Notes: generated by a model from the sequence alone, not told the origin. Shown: positions 36,115 through 44,332, counted from the first letter of the stretch. The stretch: DNA of 64,000 nt from Barnesiella sp. An55 (GCF_002161555.1 NZ_NFHZ01000003.1:167674-231673); one strand, 5' to 3'. Program-made: numbers and translations.

Positions 36115-37134
36115 ATGAGTGGAAATATTGAGGTTGGAATAGCCTCAAAAGTAATGAACTCTCAAATGTTTGTTCGAGATCAAAATTTGGATATTGCAAA
36201 AGGGATTGGTATATTATTAGTAGTATGGGGGCATTGTAGTTTGATTTGGTTTGATGAAATTTATTCATTTCATATGCCTTTGTTTTTCTTTTTATCTGGT
36301 TGTGTTCTAAATATAAGTAAACCTTATAAAGATATTGTGAAGAGAAAAGCCAATCAATTATTGATCCCGTATATATTTTTTGTATTCCTAAGTTGTTTAT
36401 TTTATTGGGGATTATTATTCTTGACACATCGATTTTCAATAGATCAATTACAATCTTTAATAAAAAGCTTATTCCCGTATAAAAATGAAATAATAAATAC
36501 ACCGCTTTGGTTTTTGTTATCTCTATTCTGGATGTCTGTTATTTATGTAGGTATAAGAAAAATAGTTCATCGAGAATGGCTTATTTTTACCATAGTTATG
36601 ATATTATATCTTGCTATGAAGGAAGTCGGGAGTAGAGGATTTGTATTACCTTTTTTCTTGGGTCGTGGATTAGGAGAAATGATTTATATGCACTTAGGAT
36701 ATTTTTTGTATAAGAGAAAGAACTATATCTTTCAATTATATGAATTGAATATGAGTTATATAGTTTGTTTGTTGTTTCTGAGTGTTATTGTTTTTTGTAG
36801 TTTATTTTATTTACAGAAACCAACAATAGATGTATTATATGATTTTATTTTATTATTTATAGCTATTGCGGGTATATCTGTTATATTTATGCAGTCTTTA
36901 CTCTTTAAGAACTTGGCAAAATATATAGTTGGAGTATTATCTTATTTAGGGTGTAATACATTATATATATTCGCAATACATCTTCCATTGTTAGAGTTCG
37001 CTCGCCCTATTGGGAAATATATAGTAGGGGGTAATGGCCTGCTGTATGATGCTGTCGTTTTCTGTTCAGACTTAATTTTATCTATAGCTTTAGCTTGGTT
37101 TTTAAAGTATATTAAGAATCTGATTAACAGATGA
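36115..37134 (+). CDS. Acyltransferase 3 family membrane protein, AT-rich
   Basis: A 339-residue inner-membrane acyltransferase of the type that O-acetylates surface sugars. The N-terminal RDQNLDIAKGIGILLVVWGH ends in the conserved histidine, and FHMPLFFFLSG is the family's second signature. About ten hydrophobic helices follow. ATG 36115 gives 17 residues before this motif; ATG at 36154 is also possible. Its base composition is strikingly AT-rich and codons end in A or T, unlike every neighbour, so it was probably acquired horizontally. It sits 9 bases after argB, which may drive its expression. The sugar substrate is unknown. Confidence 0.87.
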   Translation: MSGNIEVGIASKVMNSQMFVRDQNLDIAKGIGILLVVWGHCSLIWFDEIYSFHMPLFFFLSGCVLNISKPYKDIVKRKANQLLIPYIFFVFLSCLFYWGLLFLTHRFSIDQLQSLIKSLFPYKNEIINTPLWFLLSLFWMSVIYVGIRKIVHREWLIFTIVMILYLAMKEVGSRGFVLPFFLGRGLGEMIYMHLGYFLYKRKNYIFQLYELNMSYIVCLLFLSVIVFCSLFYLQKPTIDVLYDFILLFIAIAGISVIFMQSLLFKNLAKYIVGVLSYLGCNTLYIFAIHLPLLEFARPIGKYIVGGNGLLYDAVVFCSDLILSIALAWFLKYIKNLINR

Positions 37135-37148
37135 TTATTGAAAAATGC

Positions 37149-37174
37149 TATCTCAAAATAGAATTTCTGAGATA
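37149..37174 (+). terminator. Hairpin just after the acyltransferase gene
   Basis: TATCTCA (37149-37155) pairs with TGAGATA (37168-37174). It lies 15 bases after the stop, but the following sequence is only moderately T-rich, so it is a weak terminator candidate. Confidence 0.35.
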
Positions 37175-37214
37175 GTCCCTGTTGCTTTATTTTAATTGAA
37201 TCTGTGTGAATATG

Positions 37215-37266
37215 AAAAAGCCTGGGGGGAGAACCCGTTGTCGAGCTCTCGTTTTCCCAGGCTTTT
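37215..37266. terminator. Bidirectional terminator between convergent genes
   Basis: AAAAGCCTGGG pairs with CCCAGGCTTTT across a 28-base interior; A-runs and T-runs on both flanks suit both strands. It lies just beyond the in-frame stop (37274-37276) of the M6 protease's out-of-frame tail. Confidence 0.7.
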
Positions 37267-37273
37267 GATAGGG

Positions 37274-37591
37274 TTATTGTTTGATGAATTTAGCCCTTTC
37301 GCAGCCACCATCGGCATATTGGGCTACGGCAATATAGATGCCGCTCTCCAGGTCAAGGTCGAGCGTGGTTGTTCCGCTGGTCGAGAGATCGACGGTAGCC
37401 ACATTCACACCCTGCATGTTGTAGATGGCCAGTTTACCGGCTCTGTCTTGAGCGTGGCAGAAGGTCAGCTCACCAGCCGTTTTAGCTACGTAGAGACCCT
37501 CGAGGATGGTTGCACCGGTGATGCCCGAAACATTCTGGTCTTGAATAACCTGGATGGTTATCGGGTCGGCATAGAGCGTCGAGACGGTCAG
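37274..37591 (-). pseudogene. Out-of-frame 105-codon segment resembling a type IX-like C-terminal domain
   Basis: Immediately beyond the M6 protease stop (37590-37588) the minus strand stays open for 105 codons in the +1 frame, from CTG at 37591 to TAA 37276-37274. The product looks like real protein: it includes AGKLAIYNMQGVNVATVDLS and ESGIYIAVAQY and ends in KFIKQ, typical of type IX-style C-terminal sorting domains. One extra base near 37592-37596 would join it to the protease, so it is most simply the frameshifted tail of that gene. Alternatively it is the remnant of a second gene fused by deletion. It explains the interval 37274-37588, which otherwise holds no gene. Confidence 0.7.
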
Positions 37592-40017
37592 TGTTGTCGG
37601 GTGAAGAGGATTTGCCCGGAGGGTGCGACTACGGTAACGAGGTCGCCGGGCTGGCCGTACATATATAGAATATTTTGGTCGGTGACGATGTAGCGGTCAT
37701 CGGCCGATGAGGGTTCGTCGATTGCCAAGGCAGTGCCTACCTTGAGTTTTACCGATTCATCGGAGCGGGTGTAGTCATTCTGCGCCTGTACTCTGAAGAG
37801 GTAGTGCTTTTGCGGGTCGAGCCCGGTGAAGGTGTAGCGGTTGTCGGTAACACCTGTGACGGTCACAGGCTCGCCATGCGCGGGAAGAACTCCTCTTGGT
37901 GCGTCGGAAGGCTCACCCGAGTAGAGCACAAGGTTCGACAGGGCCAGGTTCGAGAGGCTCTCGATTTTGATATAACCCGAGTCGAGAGGCGTGTTGAAGG
38001 TGTGTACAATACGCTCTTTCTGGGTGGGGCTCTTCATCGAGAAGATGGCCTTGGTCCCGGTGAAATCGGCCCGCGAGCAGAGGGTGATGACCAGTCCGTC
38101 ATAGAAACTGCGGGTGGTTTGGGCTTCGAACTCGAGGGTGAAGGTCCCGTCGCCGCTAAAGTCGAGTTTAGGGGAGACGATGTAGCCGTTGGCCTTGAGG
38201 CAGCAACGGCCGCCACACTGACCTATGAGTTGGCCGGTCCAGCCCGGTTGCTGGGTATAGTCGTCGAGTCTCTGCGAAATTTCGGTGGTATCGGGAGCCA
38301 GGTAGGTACCCGACTTGAACTGGGCGAATGATTCACCTACGAGCTGGGTGTTCAGGGGGAACTGTTCAGCCAGGGTGAGGGTGTAGGAGTCGGCCTGGTC
38401 GAGCGCCTCCCAGGAGGCCGTGAAGTGGTCGCCTTCGATGTCGGTCGCCTCCAGTTGGGTCGGTGCGGACAGGCGGTCGATCATGAAGTGAAAGTGAACG
38501 GTATCGTTCGATTCGCCTATCTCGATGACAGGCTTGCCCAGCAGGCCGCCGCTGTACAACTTGGGAGCCGGGTCGCTGTCGTCGGTAAAATAGGTGTTGT
38601 AGGTTGGACCGGGGAAGAGGTCGCCCTCGGCACTGGTGAAGTTGCCGTCGGCCGGTACAATCTGTACTCGCTCGTGGCCCACGGTATTGTTGACGGTGTT
38701 GTTGTTCCACGCGTCAAGGTCGTAGTCGATATGTACAATCATCAGTCCGTGACCTGCGGTGTAGCGGTCCCAGCCGGTCTGTTGGCGATTTTCGAGAGTG
38801 AAAGATTCGTTTTCGTTTTGCGACGAGCGAATGACATAAGCCTGATTCGACTCGTTGAGCGGCGGAAGGGTTACGTGGGCCTGCGGCTCCTGAAGCTCTT
38901 GCAGGTCGAGCCAGCCGCAACTGTATCGCTCGAAGGCCGAGTAGCCCACGGGGGTACGGCTGTTGTTGTAACTGCCCATATCCATAAGACTCCAGGTGCC
39001 CATACCGAAGGTGTCGCCATACTCGGTATTGTAGAGGTCGGGCAGCCCCAGACAGTGGCTGAATTCGTGGCAGAAGGTGCCGATACCGCTTAATGTCTCG
39101 CCCGTCTTGCCACTTAGTTCCGAGGAGCAGGCGAAGGCCGATATTTTCTTGCCGTCAAGGGTGAGGGTTTGGCCGAACTCGTCGAGGGTACCGGCGGCCG
39201 GCCAGATGGTGTTGTCGTCGGCTCCGTTCGACTCGGCATATCCGGCGTAGATGACGTAAACCAGGTCCACCGTGCCGTCGTTGTCGAGGTCATAGTCGGC
39301 AAAATTGACTCCGCATTTTTCGTGGGCTTCGTTGCAGGCCTCGGCAATCATCGTAGCCAGGTTGAGGTCGGCTCCGTAGAAGTCGTTTTCGCCATAGTAT
39401 TTCATCTCGTGCGAGAGGGTGACTGGTCCTACCACATTGAAGTGGGGGAAGAATACCCCGTTCGACTGGGCGGTGAAGTAGTCGCGAGCGCTGCCGGTTG
39501 CTCCATATTCGGCATATCCCGTTTGGTTCATCTGGGCATCGAAGGCTTCGCGGGTACCTACCGATGAGAATTTCACGTCGGCATATTGGGCCAGGATGAT
39601 GAGGCCCTGCACTTCGCCGCGACTGGGAAAGTCGAAAGCCCGGGTCTGGGGTGTGCGGCTTTTGGCCCGTCGCTGTTGGGCAGCTTGGCTGAACGAATTG
39701 TGCAGACGGAGACTGTCGGTGAAGGCTTTTTCGCGGGGCGTGCGATCCTGCGGGTTACGGGCTATACAGGTACGCGTGCGTGAAGACTCGGGGGTATCGA
39801 GGTATCTGAAGAAACCGTCGTCGCCTTTCCTCACCGGAATACGGTCGAGAGTCTGGTAGTAGTGGCTGTGTTCGTCACCCGTGAGTGTGATGGAGAGTAT
39901 TGTGCCGTCGGGTTGGGTGTAGTTGACTGTGTGAGGATAAGCCGGTATGGCTTTTGTGCTGAATGGAAATATAAAAAACAGCACCCCTAGGATAATACAG
40001 GAAATAATTTTTTGCAT
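37588..40017 (-). CDS. M6 family metalloprotease domain-containing secreted protein (possibly 3'-frameshifted)
   Basis: An 809-residue secreted protease: signal peptide at the N-terminus (about 24 residues), an M6 domain with zinc motif H317-E318-x2-H321 inside GTFCHEFSHCLGLPD and the following GTWSLMDMGSYN, then a beta-sandwich region and a fibronectin type III-like domain (about 510-760) and a short C-terminal stretch GQPGDLVTVVAPSGQILFTRQH. This last stretch looks like a cut-off sorting domain, and 105 in-frame codons of similar type continue in the next frame. M6 proteases such as InhA cleave host or bacterial proteins outside the cell. A TATATTTG box lies 20 bases upstream. Substrate unknown. 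Confidence 0.85.
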   Translation of the reverse strand: MQKIISCIILGVLFFIFPFSTKAIPAYPHTVNYTQPDGTILSITLTGDEHSHYYQTLDRIPVRKGDDGFFRYLDTPESSRTRTCIARNPQDRTPREKAFTDSLRLHNSFSQAAQQRRAKSRTPQTRAFDFPSRGEVQGLIILAQYADVKFSSVGTREAFDAQMNQTGYAEYGATGSARDYFTAQSNGVFFPHFNVVGPVTLSHEMKYYGENDFYGADLNLATMIAEACNEAHEKCGVNFADYDLDNDGTVDLVYVIYAGYAESNGADDNTIWPAAGTLDEFGQTLTLDGKKISAFACSSELSGKTGETLSGIGTFCHEFSHCLGLPDLYNTEYGDTFGMGTWSLMDMGSYNNSRTPVGYSAFERYSCGWLDLQELQEPQAHVTLPPLNESNQAYVIRSSQNENESFTLENRQQTGWDRYTAGHGLMIVHIDYDLDAWNNNTVNNTVGHERVQIVPADGNFTSAEGDLFPGPTYNTYFTDDSDPAPKLYSGGLLGKPVIEIGESNDTVHFHFMIDRLSAPTQLEATDIEGDHFTASWEALDQADSYTLTLAEQFPLNTQLVGESFAQFKSGTYLAPDTTEISQRLDDYTQQPGWTGQLIGQCGGRCCLKANGYIVSPKLDFSGDGTFTLEFEAQTTRSFYDGLVITLCSRADFTGTKAIFSMKSPTQKERIVHTFNTPLDSGYIKIESLSNLALSNLVLYSGEPSDAPRGVLPAHGEPVTVTGVTDNRYTFTGLDPQKHYLFRVQAQNDYTRSDESVKLKVGTALAIDEPSSADDRYIVTDQNILYMYGQPGDLVTVVAPSGQILFTRQH

Positions 40018-40036
40018 GAGTGTGATGATTCTATTG

Positions 40037-40044
40037 CAAATATA
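40037..40044 (-). promoter_or_regulatory. Putative -7 element for the M6 protease gene
   Basis: TATATTTG on the minus strand lies 19 bases upstream of the ATG at 40017. A CTTG at 22-base spacing is a weak -33 element. Confidence 0.45.
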
Positions 40045-40118
40045 TTATTTCCTGCGATTGATTATACAAGTAGGGCGCTGTTTTTTTGTAATTTAGTCCA
40101 ATTCTGTTTTTTTATGCA

Positions 40119-41312
40119 CTATTTTAATTGCTCAGCCAGGTTGTAGATGGCCTCGAATATGGTTTTGTCGGCCTCGGTGAGAGAGCGGCCCCGGCGAGCC
40201 ATCATCTTCTCGGCAATGGCATAGAACTTGGGCAGTTGCACGTCGGTAAATCCGGCGGTGCCGCCTTCGCTGAACGAAGCGACGAAATTGCGGGGGAATC
40301 CGGCACCGTGAATGTTGACACCCACGCCTATCACCGTGGCGGTGTTGAACATGGTGTTGATGCCCGCCTTGGAGTGGTCGCCCATGATGAGTCCGCAGAA
40401 TTGCAGGTGTGTGCGCAGGAATCGGCGGGTGGGATAGTTCCACAGTTTTATTTCGCTGTAATCGTTCTTGAGGTTCGAGGCTACGGCTCCGGCACCCAGG
40501 TTGCACCATTCGCCAATGACGGCATTGCCCAGGAATCCGTCGTGTGCCTTGTTGGAGAAGCCAAACATCACTACGTTGTTCAGCTCGCCACCCACTTTGC
40601 AGTAAGGGCCCAGAGTGGTGGCACCATAAATCTTGGCACCCATGTTGACATACGCATGTTCACAGGCGGCAAAGGGGGCTCGTATGCAGCTGCCTTCCAT
40701 CACCTCGCTGTCGGCCCCCAGGTAGATGGGCCCGTTGGTCACGTTGAAGATGGCGCACTCGGCTTTGGCTCCGGGCTCGAGGAATATCTTGGGGGTGCCG
40801 TCGGGGTAGCAGGGGTCGCCGATAACGCGGTTTGACGGGCTGAGGGGTTGGCTGGTGCGCCCGTGGGTGATGAGGCGGAAGTCGGCTTCGAGACATTCGC
40901 CGTTGAGCAGGAAGATGTCGTAGAGATGATGAACATAGCGGGGGCTCTGGTCGCAGGCAAGGCTGGTCGTGTAGCGACCTTCGCGAAAGTCGGCCTCGCT
41001 GCCGCGGAAGGCGATGAGTGTATCTTGATCGGTGAGAGCCTCGCCGGGCTGGAGCGCGTCGATTTGTCGAACCAGCGACTCGTTGGGGATGAGGTGGCTG
41101 GCAATAAACAGGTTGTCGGGGGCAAAAGTTGCCGGGTATTTCGCGGCCATATATTCGGGGGTGAGGTAGGAGTAGGTGCCGGGCAGCAGGCGCTCCCACT
41201 TCTCGCGTATGGTGAGGATACCTATGCGTATGTCGGCGATGGGCCGGGTAAACGCCAGGGGCAGCAATTCGAAATGCTGCTGGTCGATGTCGAAGAGAAT
41301 GATATTTTTCAT
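40119..41312 (-). CDS. GlmU-like putative sugar nucleotidyltransferase
   Basis: A 397-residue protein of the GlmU-like family widespread in Bacteroidetes. The N-terminal third begins MKNIILFDIDQQHFELLPLAFTRP, a degenerate nucleotidyltransferase-like region, and the C-terminal half carries hexapeptide-like repeats typical of left-handed beta-helix acyltransferases, with GPYCKVGGELNNVVMFGFSNKAH. Real GlmU makes UDP-GlcNAc; whether this family does so is not shown here, because the N-terminal GxGTRM-type loop is not visible. An exact consensus promoter lies upstream, so it is likely monocistronic. Confidence 0.82.
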   Translation of the reverse strand: MKNIILFDIDQQHFELLPLAFTRPIADIRIGILTIREKWERLLPGTYSYLTPEYMAAKYPATFAPDNLFIASHLIPNESLVRQIDALQPGEALTDQDTLIAFRGSEADFREGRYTTSLACDQSPRYVHHLYDIFLLNGECLEADFRLITHGRTSQPLSPSNRVIGDPCYPDGTPKIFLEPGAKAECAIFNVTNGPIYLGADSEVMEGSCIRAPFAACEHAYVNMGAKIYGATTLGPYCKVGGELNNVVMFGFSNKAHDGFLGNAVIGEWCNLGAGAVASNLKNDYSEIKLWNYPTRRFLRTHLQFCGLIMGDHSKAGINTMFNTATVIGVGVNIHGAGFPRNFVASFSEGGTAGFTDVQLPKFYAIAEKMMARRGRSLTEADKTIFEAIYNLAEQLK

Positions 41313-41337
41313 AATCGTGTATAATTGATTGATAGAC

Positions 41338-41369
41338 CAAAGGTAATGTAAATCTTATGGAAAATCAAA
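41338..41369 (-). promoter_or_regulatory. Consensus promoter for the GlmU-like gene
   Basis: On the minus strand TTTG (41369-41366) and TACCTTTG (41345-41338) have a 20-base spacer, an exact match to the Bacteroidetes consensus. The start codon is 26 bases downstream. Confidence 0.75.
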
Positions 41370-41447
41370 ATCTGGGGGTATCTATTCCCCCGATGGCGCC
41401 TATTGAACAAATGAAGCGGTGTGGTCGTTTATGGGGAAAAAGAGTAT

Positions 41448-41693
41448 ATGGAGAAAAATCGTTTTGTGCAACTGGTTGCCGGTATGCTGTACCGGACCAA
41501 TCGGGATTCGCTGACTTTGGAGACTCGATACAAGGGGTTGAAAGAGTGGAATTTTTTATTTGAGGTATCGCTGGCGATGATGCTCGAGGAGGAGTATCAT
41601 GTCGAGGTGACTCCCGAGGATTTTTCGGCCACGGGAACGCTGGGCGAACTGTTTCAACGGGTGTGCGCTCCTGGTTTGAAGTGTGAACATTAA
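41448..41693 (+). CDS. Acyl-carrier-protein-like protein lacking the phosphopantetheine serine
   Basis: An 81-residue acidic helical protein. The central LKEWNFLFEVSLAMMLEEEYHVEVTPEDF aligns with the helix II-III region of acyl carrier proteins, where W-D-S-L is the usual attachment motif; here it reads W-N-F-L, so the Asp-Ser pair is replaced by Asn35-Phe36 and no 4'-phosphopantetheine can be attached at that position. An upstream in-frame ATG at 41421 is possible. It lies 28 bases above an asparagine-synthetase-like gene that is also degenerate. It may act as a binding partner or scaffold; function unknown. Confidence 0.7.
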   Translation: MEKNRFVQLVAGMLYRTNRDSLTLETRYKGLKEWNFLFEVSLAMMLEEEYHVEVTPEDFSATGTLGELFQRVCAPGLKCEH

Positions 41694-41721
41694 TTGCACG
41701 CGAGAGAGGAGGCGATAGATT

Positions 41722-43410
41722 ATGAGCGGTTTGTCGGGAATCGTAGGTGAGGTAGAACAGCTGGAACGGGTATTGCGGCACATGGCCGAGGCCCAGAATC
41801 ATCGAGGTAGGGAGACTCCCGTGGAGTGGGTCTCGTCGTTTGTCGATGCCCGGGTGGGGCTGATGCACAATCGCAGGAGTACGATCGATCCTGTTCGGGT
41901 TTCGAGTCAACCTTTTGAAGACCGGGATACGGGGCTGGTGGTGATGCTCGATGGCGAGATTTTCAACTATGGCGAGGTGCGCGACAGGCTTGCCAATTAT
42001 TATACGTTTTCCTGCGGATGCATGTGCGAGGTAATTGCCAAGGCCTATGACCGTTGGGGCGATGGTTGCTTCGAGCGTTTCGAAGGTTATTTTTCCATTG
42101 TGATTTATAATCGATTCTCCGAAGAGTTGCTGTTGTGCCGCGACCGATTCGGCATCAAACCGCTCTATTATGCGACCCATCGGGGTAATCTCTATTTTGC
42201 TTCAGAGGTGCGCGCCCTCTTTGCCGCAGGCATCCGCCCGCTGCTGTCGGCCGAGCGGTGGGCCGGGTATCTGGCCTATTCGACCTATGGCAGCCCCTAC
42301 GAAACATTTTGGGAGGGGGTGCATCAGTTGCCGGCCGGTTTTCTGTTGCGCTACAATGGTTATTCGCTGGTCGAGAAGCGGTGGTATGAGTTTGAGAAGC
42401 GGGTCGAAGGCTGGCGAAGCGAGTCGCCCGAGGCAATGGCCGAGGCCTTTGTCGCCCAATTGCACCGTAGTGTGGGGTATAGTCTCATGGGCGAGATGTC
42501 GAAGGGGCTCTCGCTCGACGGCGGGTTGGAGTCGGCCCTCTATATCGCGCTGATGAAGGGAGTGGAGTCGCCCCGCTATTTGAAAAGCTACATGCACTAC
42601 CACGGCAAACTGCATCGTAGCGGTGTGCTGTGGGGTGCCGAGCAACTTTCAGAGACGGCCTTGCCTCTTGAGCAGGTTCCCATTACCCCAACGATGATGC
42701 TCAAGGAACTCGATTACCTGGCCCGTTGGCAAGAAGAGCCTATTGATGGGCTGGGAATGGTTGCCGACTCGGCCTTCTTTCGGGTCATGCGCAAGCGAGG
42801 TCTGGCCGTGATTAGTGGTGGGTGGGGGCTGGTTCATTTTCTGGGAGGCTCTTGGCTGCCGGGCGATAGTTATTCGTCGTTGGTTCCTTCGGAGGTGCTG
42901 TCGGCCGATTTTCGACGACTGGCACAGAAGCCCCGGTATCGGCGTCTGTTCGAGTCGGAGAACGCCCACTTGAAGTTCTGCGATTTGTGCTACGAGCGTA
43001 TTCCCCATCTGCTGCGGAGTATCGATAAAATGAGTATGTATTACGGGGTGCAGATACGCAACGCCTTCTTGAACCATAATTTGATAGAGATTGCCTTTGC
43101 CTTTGCCGAGGGGGTTCCGTCGGGCAAGGCCCGTAAACAGTGGTTTGACCAAAAGGTCGTTGCCCCTGTGCTGCCGGCAAGGGTGAGATTGGCTCCGGAC
43201 GATGAGGCCGAAGAGCCGTCGTTGCCCGACGAGTTGAAACATTGGGCCGATGAGGTGGTGCTCGACCTGCGATATGGCCGAGTGGCCGAATGGTTCGATC
43301 ACACCCGCTTGGAACGGGCTTGGCGGCATGGCGACGAAGAGCCCTTTACCCACCCGGCCAAGATGTGGAAGCTACTCTCCCTGTGCCTGCAATTGAAAGC
43401 ACTCTCTTGA
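41722..43410 (+). CDS. Asparagine-synthetase-like protein with altered active-site motifs
   Basis: A 562-residue homologue of AsnB, which normally makes asparagine using glutamine-derived ammonia. The fold-level match is good (LDGEIFNYGEV, CRDRFGIKPLYYA, FASEVRALFAAG, and MSMYYGVQIRN in the C-terminal half). The catalytic positions are altered: Cys2 is Ser2 (MSGLSGIVG), the SDTE-type glutamine loop is replaced by CGCMCEV, the SGGLDS pyrophosphate loop reads DGGLES (266-271), and the later SGDGADE motif reads SGGWGLV (from 365). A pseudoenzyme or a changed reaction is implied. It follows the serine-less ACP-like gene, preceded by AGAGGAGG (41705-41712), and precedes rfbC. Confidence 0.82.
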   Translation: MSGLSGIVGEVEQLERVLRHMAEAQNHRGRETPVEWVSSFVDARVGLMHNRRSTIDPVRVSSQPFEDRDTGLVVMLDGEIFNYGEVRDRLANYYTFSCGCMCEVIAKAYDRWGDGCFERFEGYFSIVIYNRFSEELLLCRDRFGIKPLYYATHRGNLYFASEVRALFAAGIRPLLSAERWAGYLAYSTYGSPYETFWEGVHQLPAGFLLRYNGYSLVEKRWYEFEKRVEGWRSESPEAMAEAFVAQLHRSVGYSLMGEMSKGLSLDGGLESALYIALMKGVESPRYLKSYMHYHGKLHRSGVLWGAEQLSETALPLEQVPITPTMMLKELDYLARWQEEPIDGLGMVADSAFFRVMRKRGLAVISGGWGLVHFLGGSWLPGDSYSSLVPSEVLSADFRRLAQKPRYRRLFESENAHLKFCDLCYERIPHLLRSIDKMSMYYGVQIRNAFLNHNLIEIAFAFAEGVPSGKARKQWFDQKVVAPVLPARVRLAPDDEAEEPSLPDELKHWADEVVLDLRYGRVAEWFDHTRLERAWRHGDEEPFTHPAKMWKLLSLCLQLKALS

Positions 43411-43501
43411 TGGGGTTTGAGCCGTTGGTAAGAGACAGAGAATAAACGATTCTCGATGAAAATAAGTAGAACTCTGTAATACTTTTTCCCTTGGTTTTCA
43501 C

Positions 43502-43509
43502 TACCTTTG
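43502..43509 (+). promoter_or_regulatory. Putative -7 element for rfbC
   Basis: TACCTTTG lies 21 bases before the ATG at 43531, consistent with rfbC having its own promoter. No good TTTG was seen at the -33 position. Confidence 0.45.
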
Positions 43510-43530
43510 CAGGCACAAAAAACAAACAGG

Positions 43531-44079
43531 ATGAATTTTATAGAGCAAAAGTTAAAAGGAGCCTTTGTTATTGAGCCGCAAGTGTTTGGCGACAGTCGGG
43601 GCTATTTTATGGAGAGCTACAAAAAAGAGTTGTTCGATAAGTATGTAGGGCCGGTCGATTTTATTCAAGACAACGAGTCACGGTCGAGTTTTGGCGTGTT
43701 GCGCGGTCTTCACTTCCAAAAGGGGGAGTACTCACAAGCCAAGCTGGTGCGTGTGACCCAAGGCCGTGTGTATGATGTAATTGTCGATTTGCGTCGCTCC
43801 TCACCCACGTTTGGTCAGTATATAGGAGTAGAGTTGTCGGACGAGAACAAACGTCAGCTCTTCGTGCCGCGCGGTTTTGCCCATGGCTTTGCCGTGTTGA
43901 GCGAGACCGCCCAGTTCTGCTACAAGGTCGATAACGTGTATGCCCCGCAACACGAGGCCACGCTCATGTACAACGATCCGCAGGTAGGTGTCGAGTGGCC
44001 GATAAAGCCCGAGGAGATGCTGCTTTCGCCCAAAGATATGAAAGGCCTCGGCTTCGACGAAATCGAGACCTTTGAGTAA
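43531..44079 (+). CDS. rfbC: dTDP-4-dehydrorhamnose 3,5-epimerase
   Basis: A 182-residue cupin-fold enzyme that epimerises dTDP-4-keto-6-deoxyglucose at C3 and C5 in dTDP-L-rhamnose synthesis. Family landmarks are FGDSRGYFMESYKK, QDNESRSSFGVLRGLHFQ (catalytic His) and the FVPRGFAHGFAVLSE and YKVDNVYAP segments. The ATG at 43531 gives the usual length. Genes for the other rhamnose steps (rfbA, rfbB, rfbD) are not in the window. It is the last non-ribosomal gene before the superoperon. Confidence 0.95.
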   Translation: MNFIEQKLKGAFVIEPQVFGDSRGYFMESYKKELFDKYVGPVDFIQDNESRSSFGVLRGLHFQKGEYSQAKLVRVTQGRVYDVIVDLRRSSPTFGQYIGVELSDENKRQLFVPRGFAHGFAVLSETAQFCYKVDNVYAPQHEATLMYNDPQVGVEWPIKPEEMLLSPKDMKGLGFDEIETFE

Positions 44080-44156
44080 AAAGGGAGAGAAGATAAATCG
44101 CAATGGTCAAAAGCCCGTGACATAAAGATAAAAAGGCGAAAAATAATTCCAATTCG

Positions 44157-44188
44157 TTTGGTTTTTAATGATTTAGTAATTATCTTTG
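44157..44188 (+). promoter_or_regulatory. Main promoter of the ribosomal superoperon (before rpsL)
   Basis: TTTG at 44157-44160, 20 bases, then TATCTTTG at 44181-44188: an exact consensus. It predicts a leader of about 138 bases before rpsL, containing a hairpin (44224-44243) and a short ORF. Confidence 0.8.
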
Positions 44189-44223
44189 CACCACTTTTGA
44201 TGCCTTAAAAGGTCAATGCCTTT

Positions 44224-44243
44224 ATATAATCGACTGATTATGT
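44224..44243 (+). promoter_or_regulatory. Hairpin in the rpsL leader
   Basis: ATATAATC and GATTATGT form an 8-bp stem (one G-U pair) around GACT in the 5' untranslated RNA. It may take part in translational or transcriptional control of the str genes; this is inference. Confidence 0.35.
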
Positions 44244-44250
44244 GAAAGTA

Positions 44251-44304
44251 ATGGCCGGTTTTGGTGTCTTGGACAGAGAGAATAAGAAGGAAAATTATAA
44301 GTAA
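44251..44304 (+). CDS. Possible 17-residue leader peptide upstream of rpsL
   Basis: ATG 44251 opens a 17-codon frame (MAGFGVLDRENKKENYK) ending in TAA 44302-44304, just before rpsL. It begins after the leader hairpin. Nothing but position and an intact frame supports it; no Shine-Dalgarno is visible. It could be chance. Confidence 0.2.
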   Translation: MAGFGVLDRENKKENYK

Positions 44305-44332
44305 AAAGATTTATTAAAAAAAGTTCTAAGAA

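Noticed and set aside
36106..37150. A mobile element around the AT-rich acyltransferase
   Set aside because: There is no integrase, transposase, target duplication or att-like repeat at its edges; only base composition suggests transfer.
41357..41563. A 68-codon frame starting MENQNLGVS ahead of the ACP-like gene
   Set aside because: It overlaps the better-supported ACP-like frame and has no recognisable features; the ACP-like frame has convincing family resemblance.
43540..44000. A larger rhamnose-synthesis cluster around rfbC
   Set aside because: Neighbouring genes show no rfbA, rfbB or rfbD signatures, so only the single epimerase is supported.
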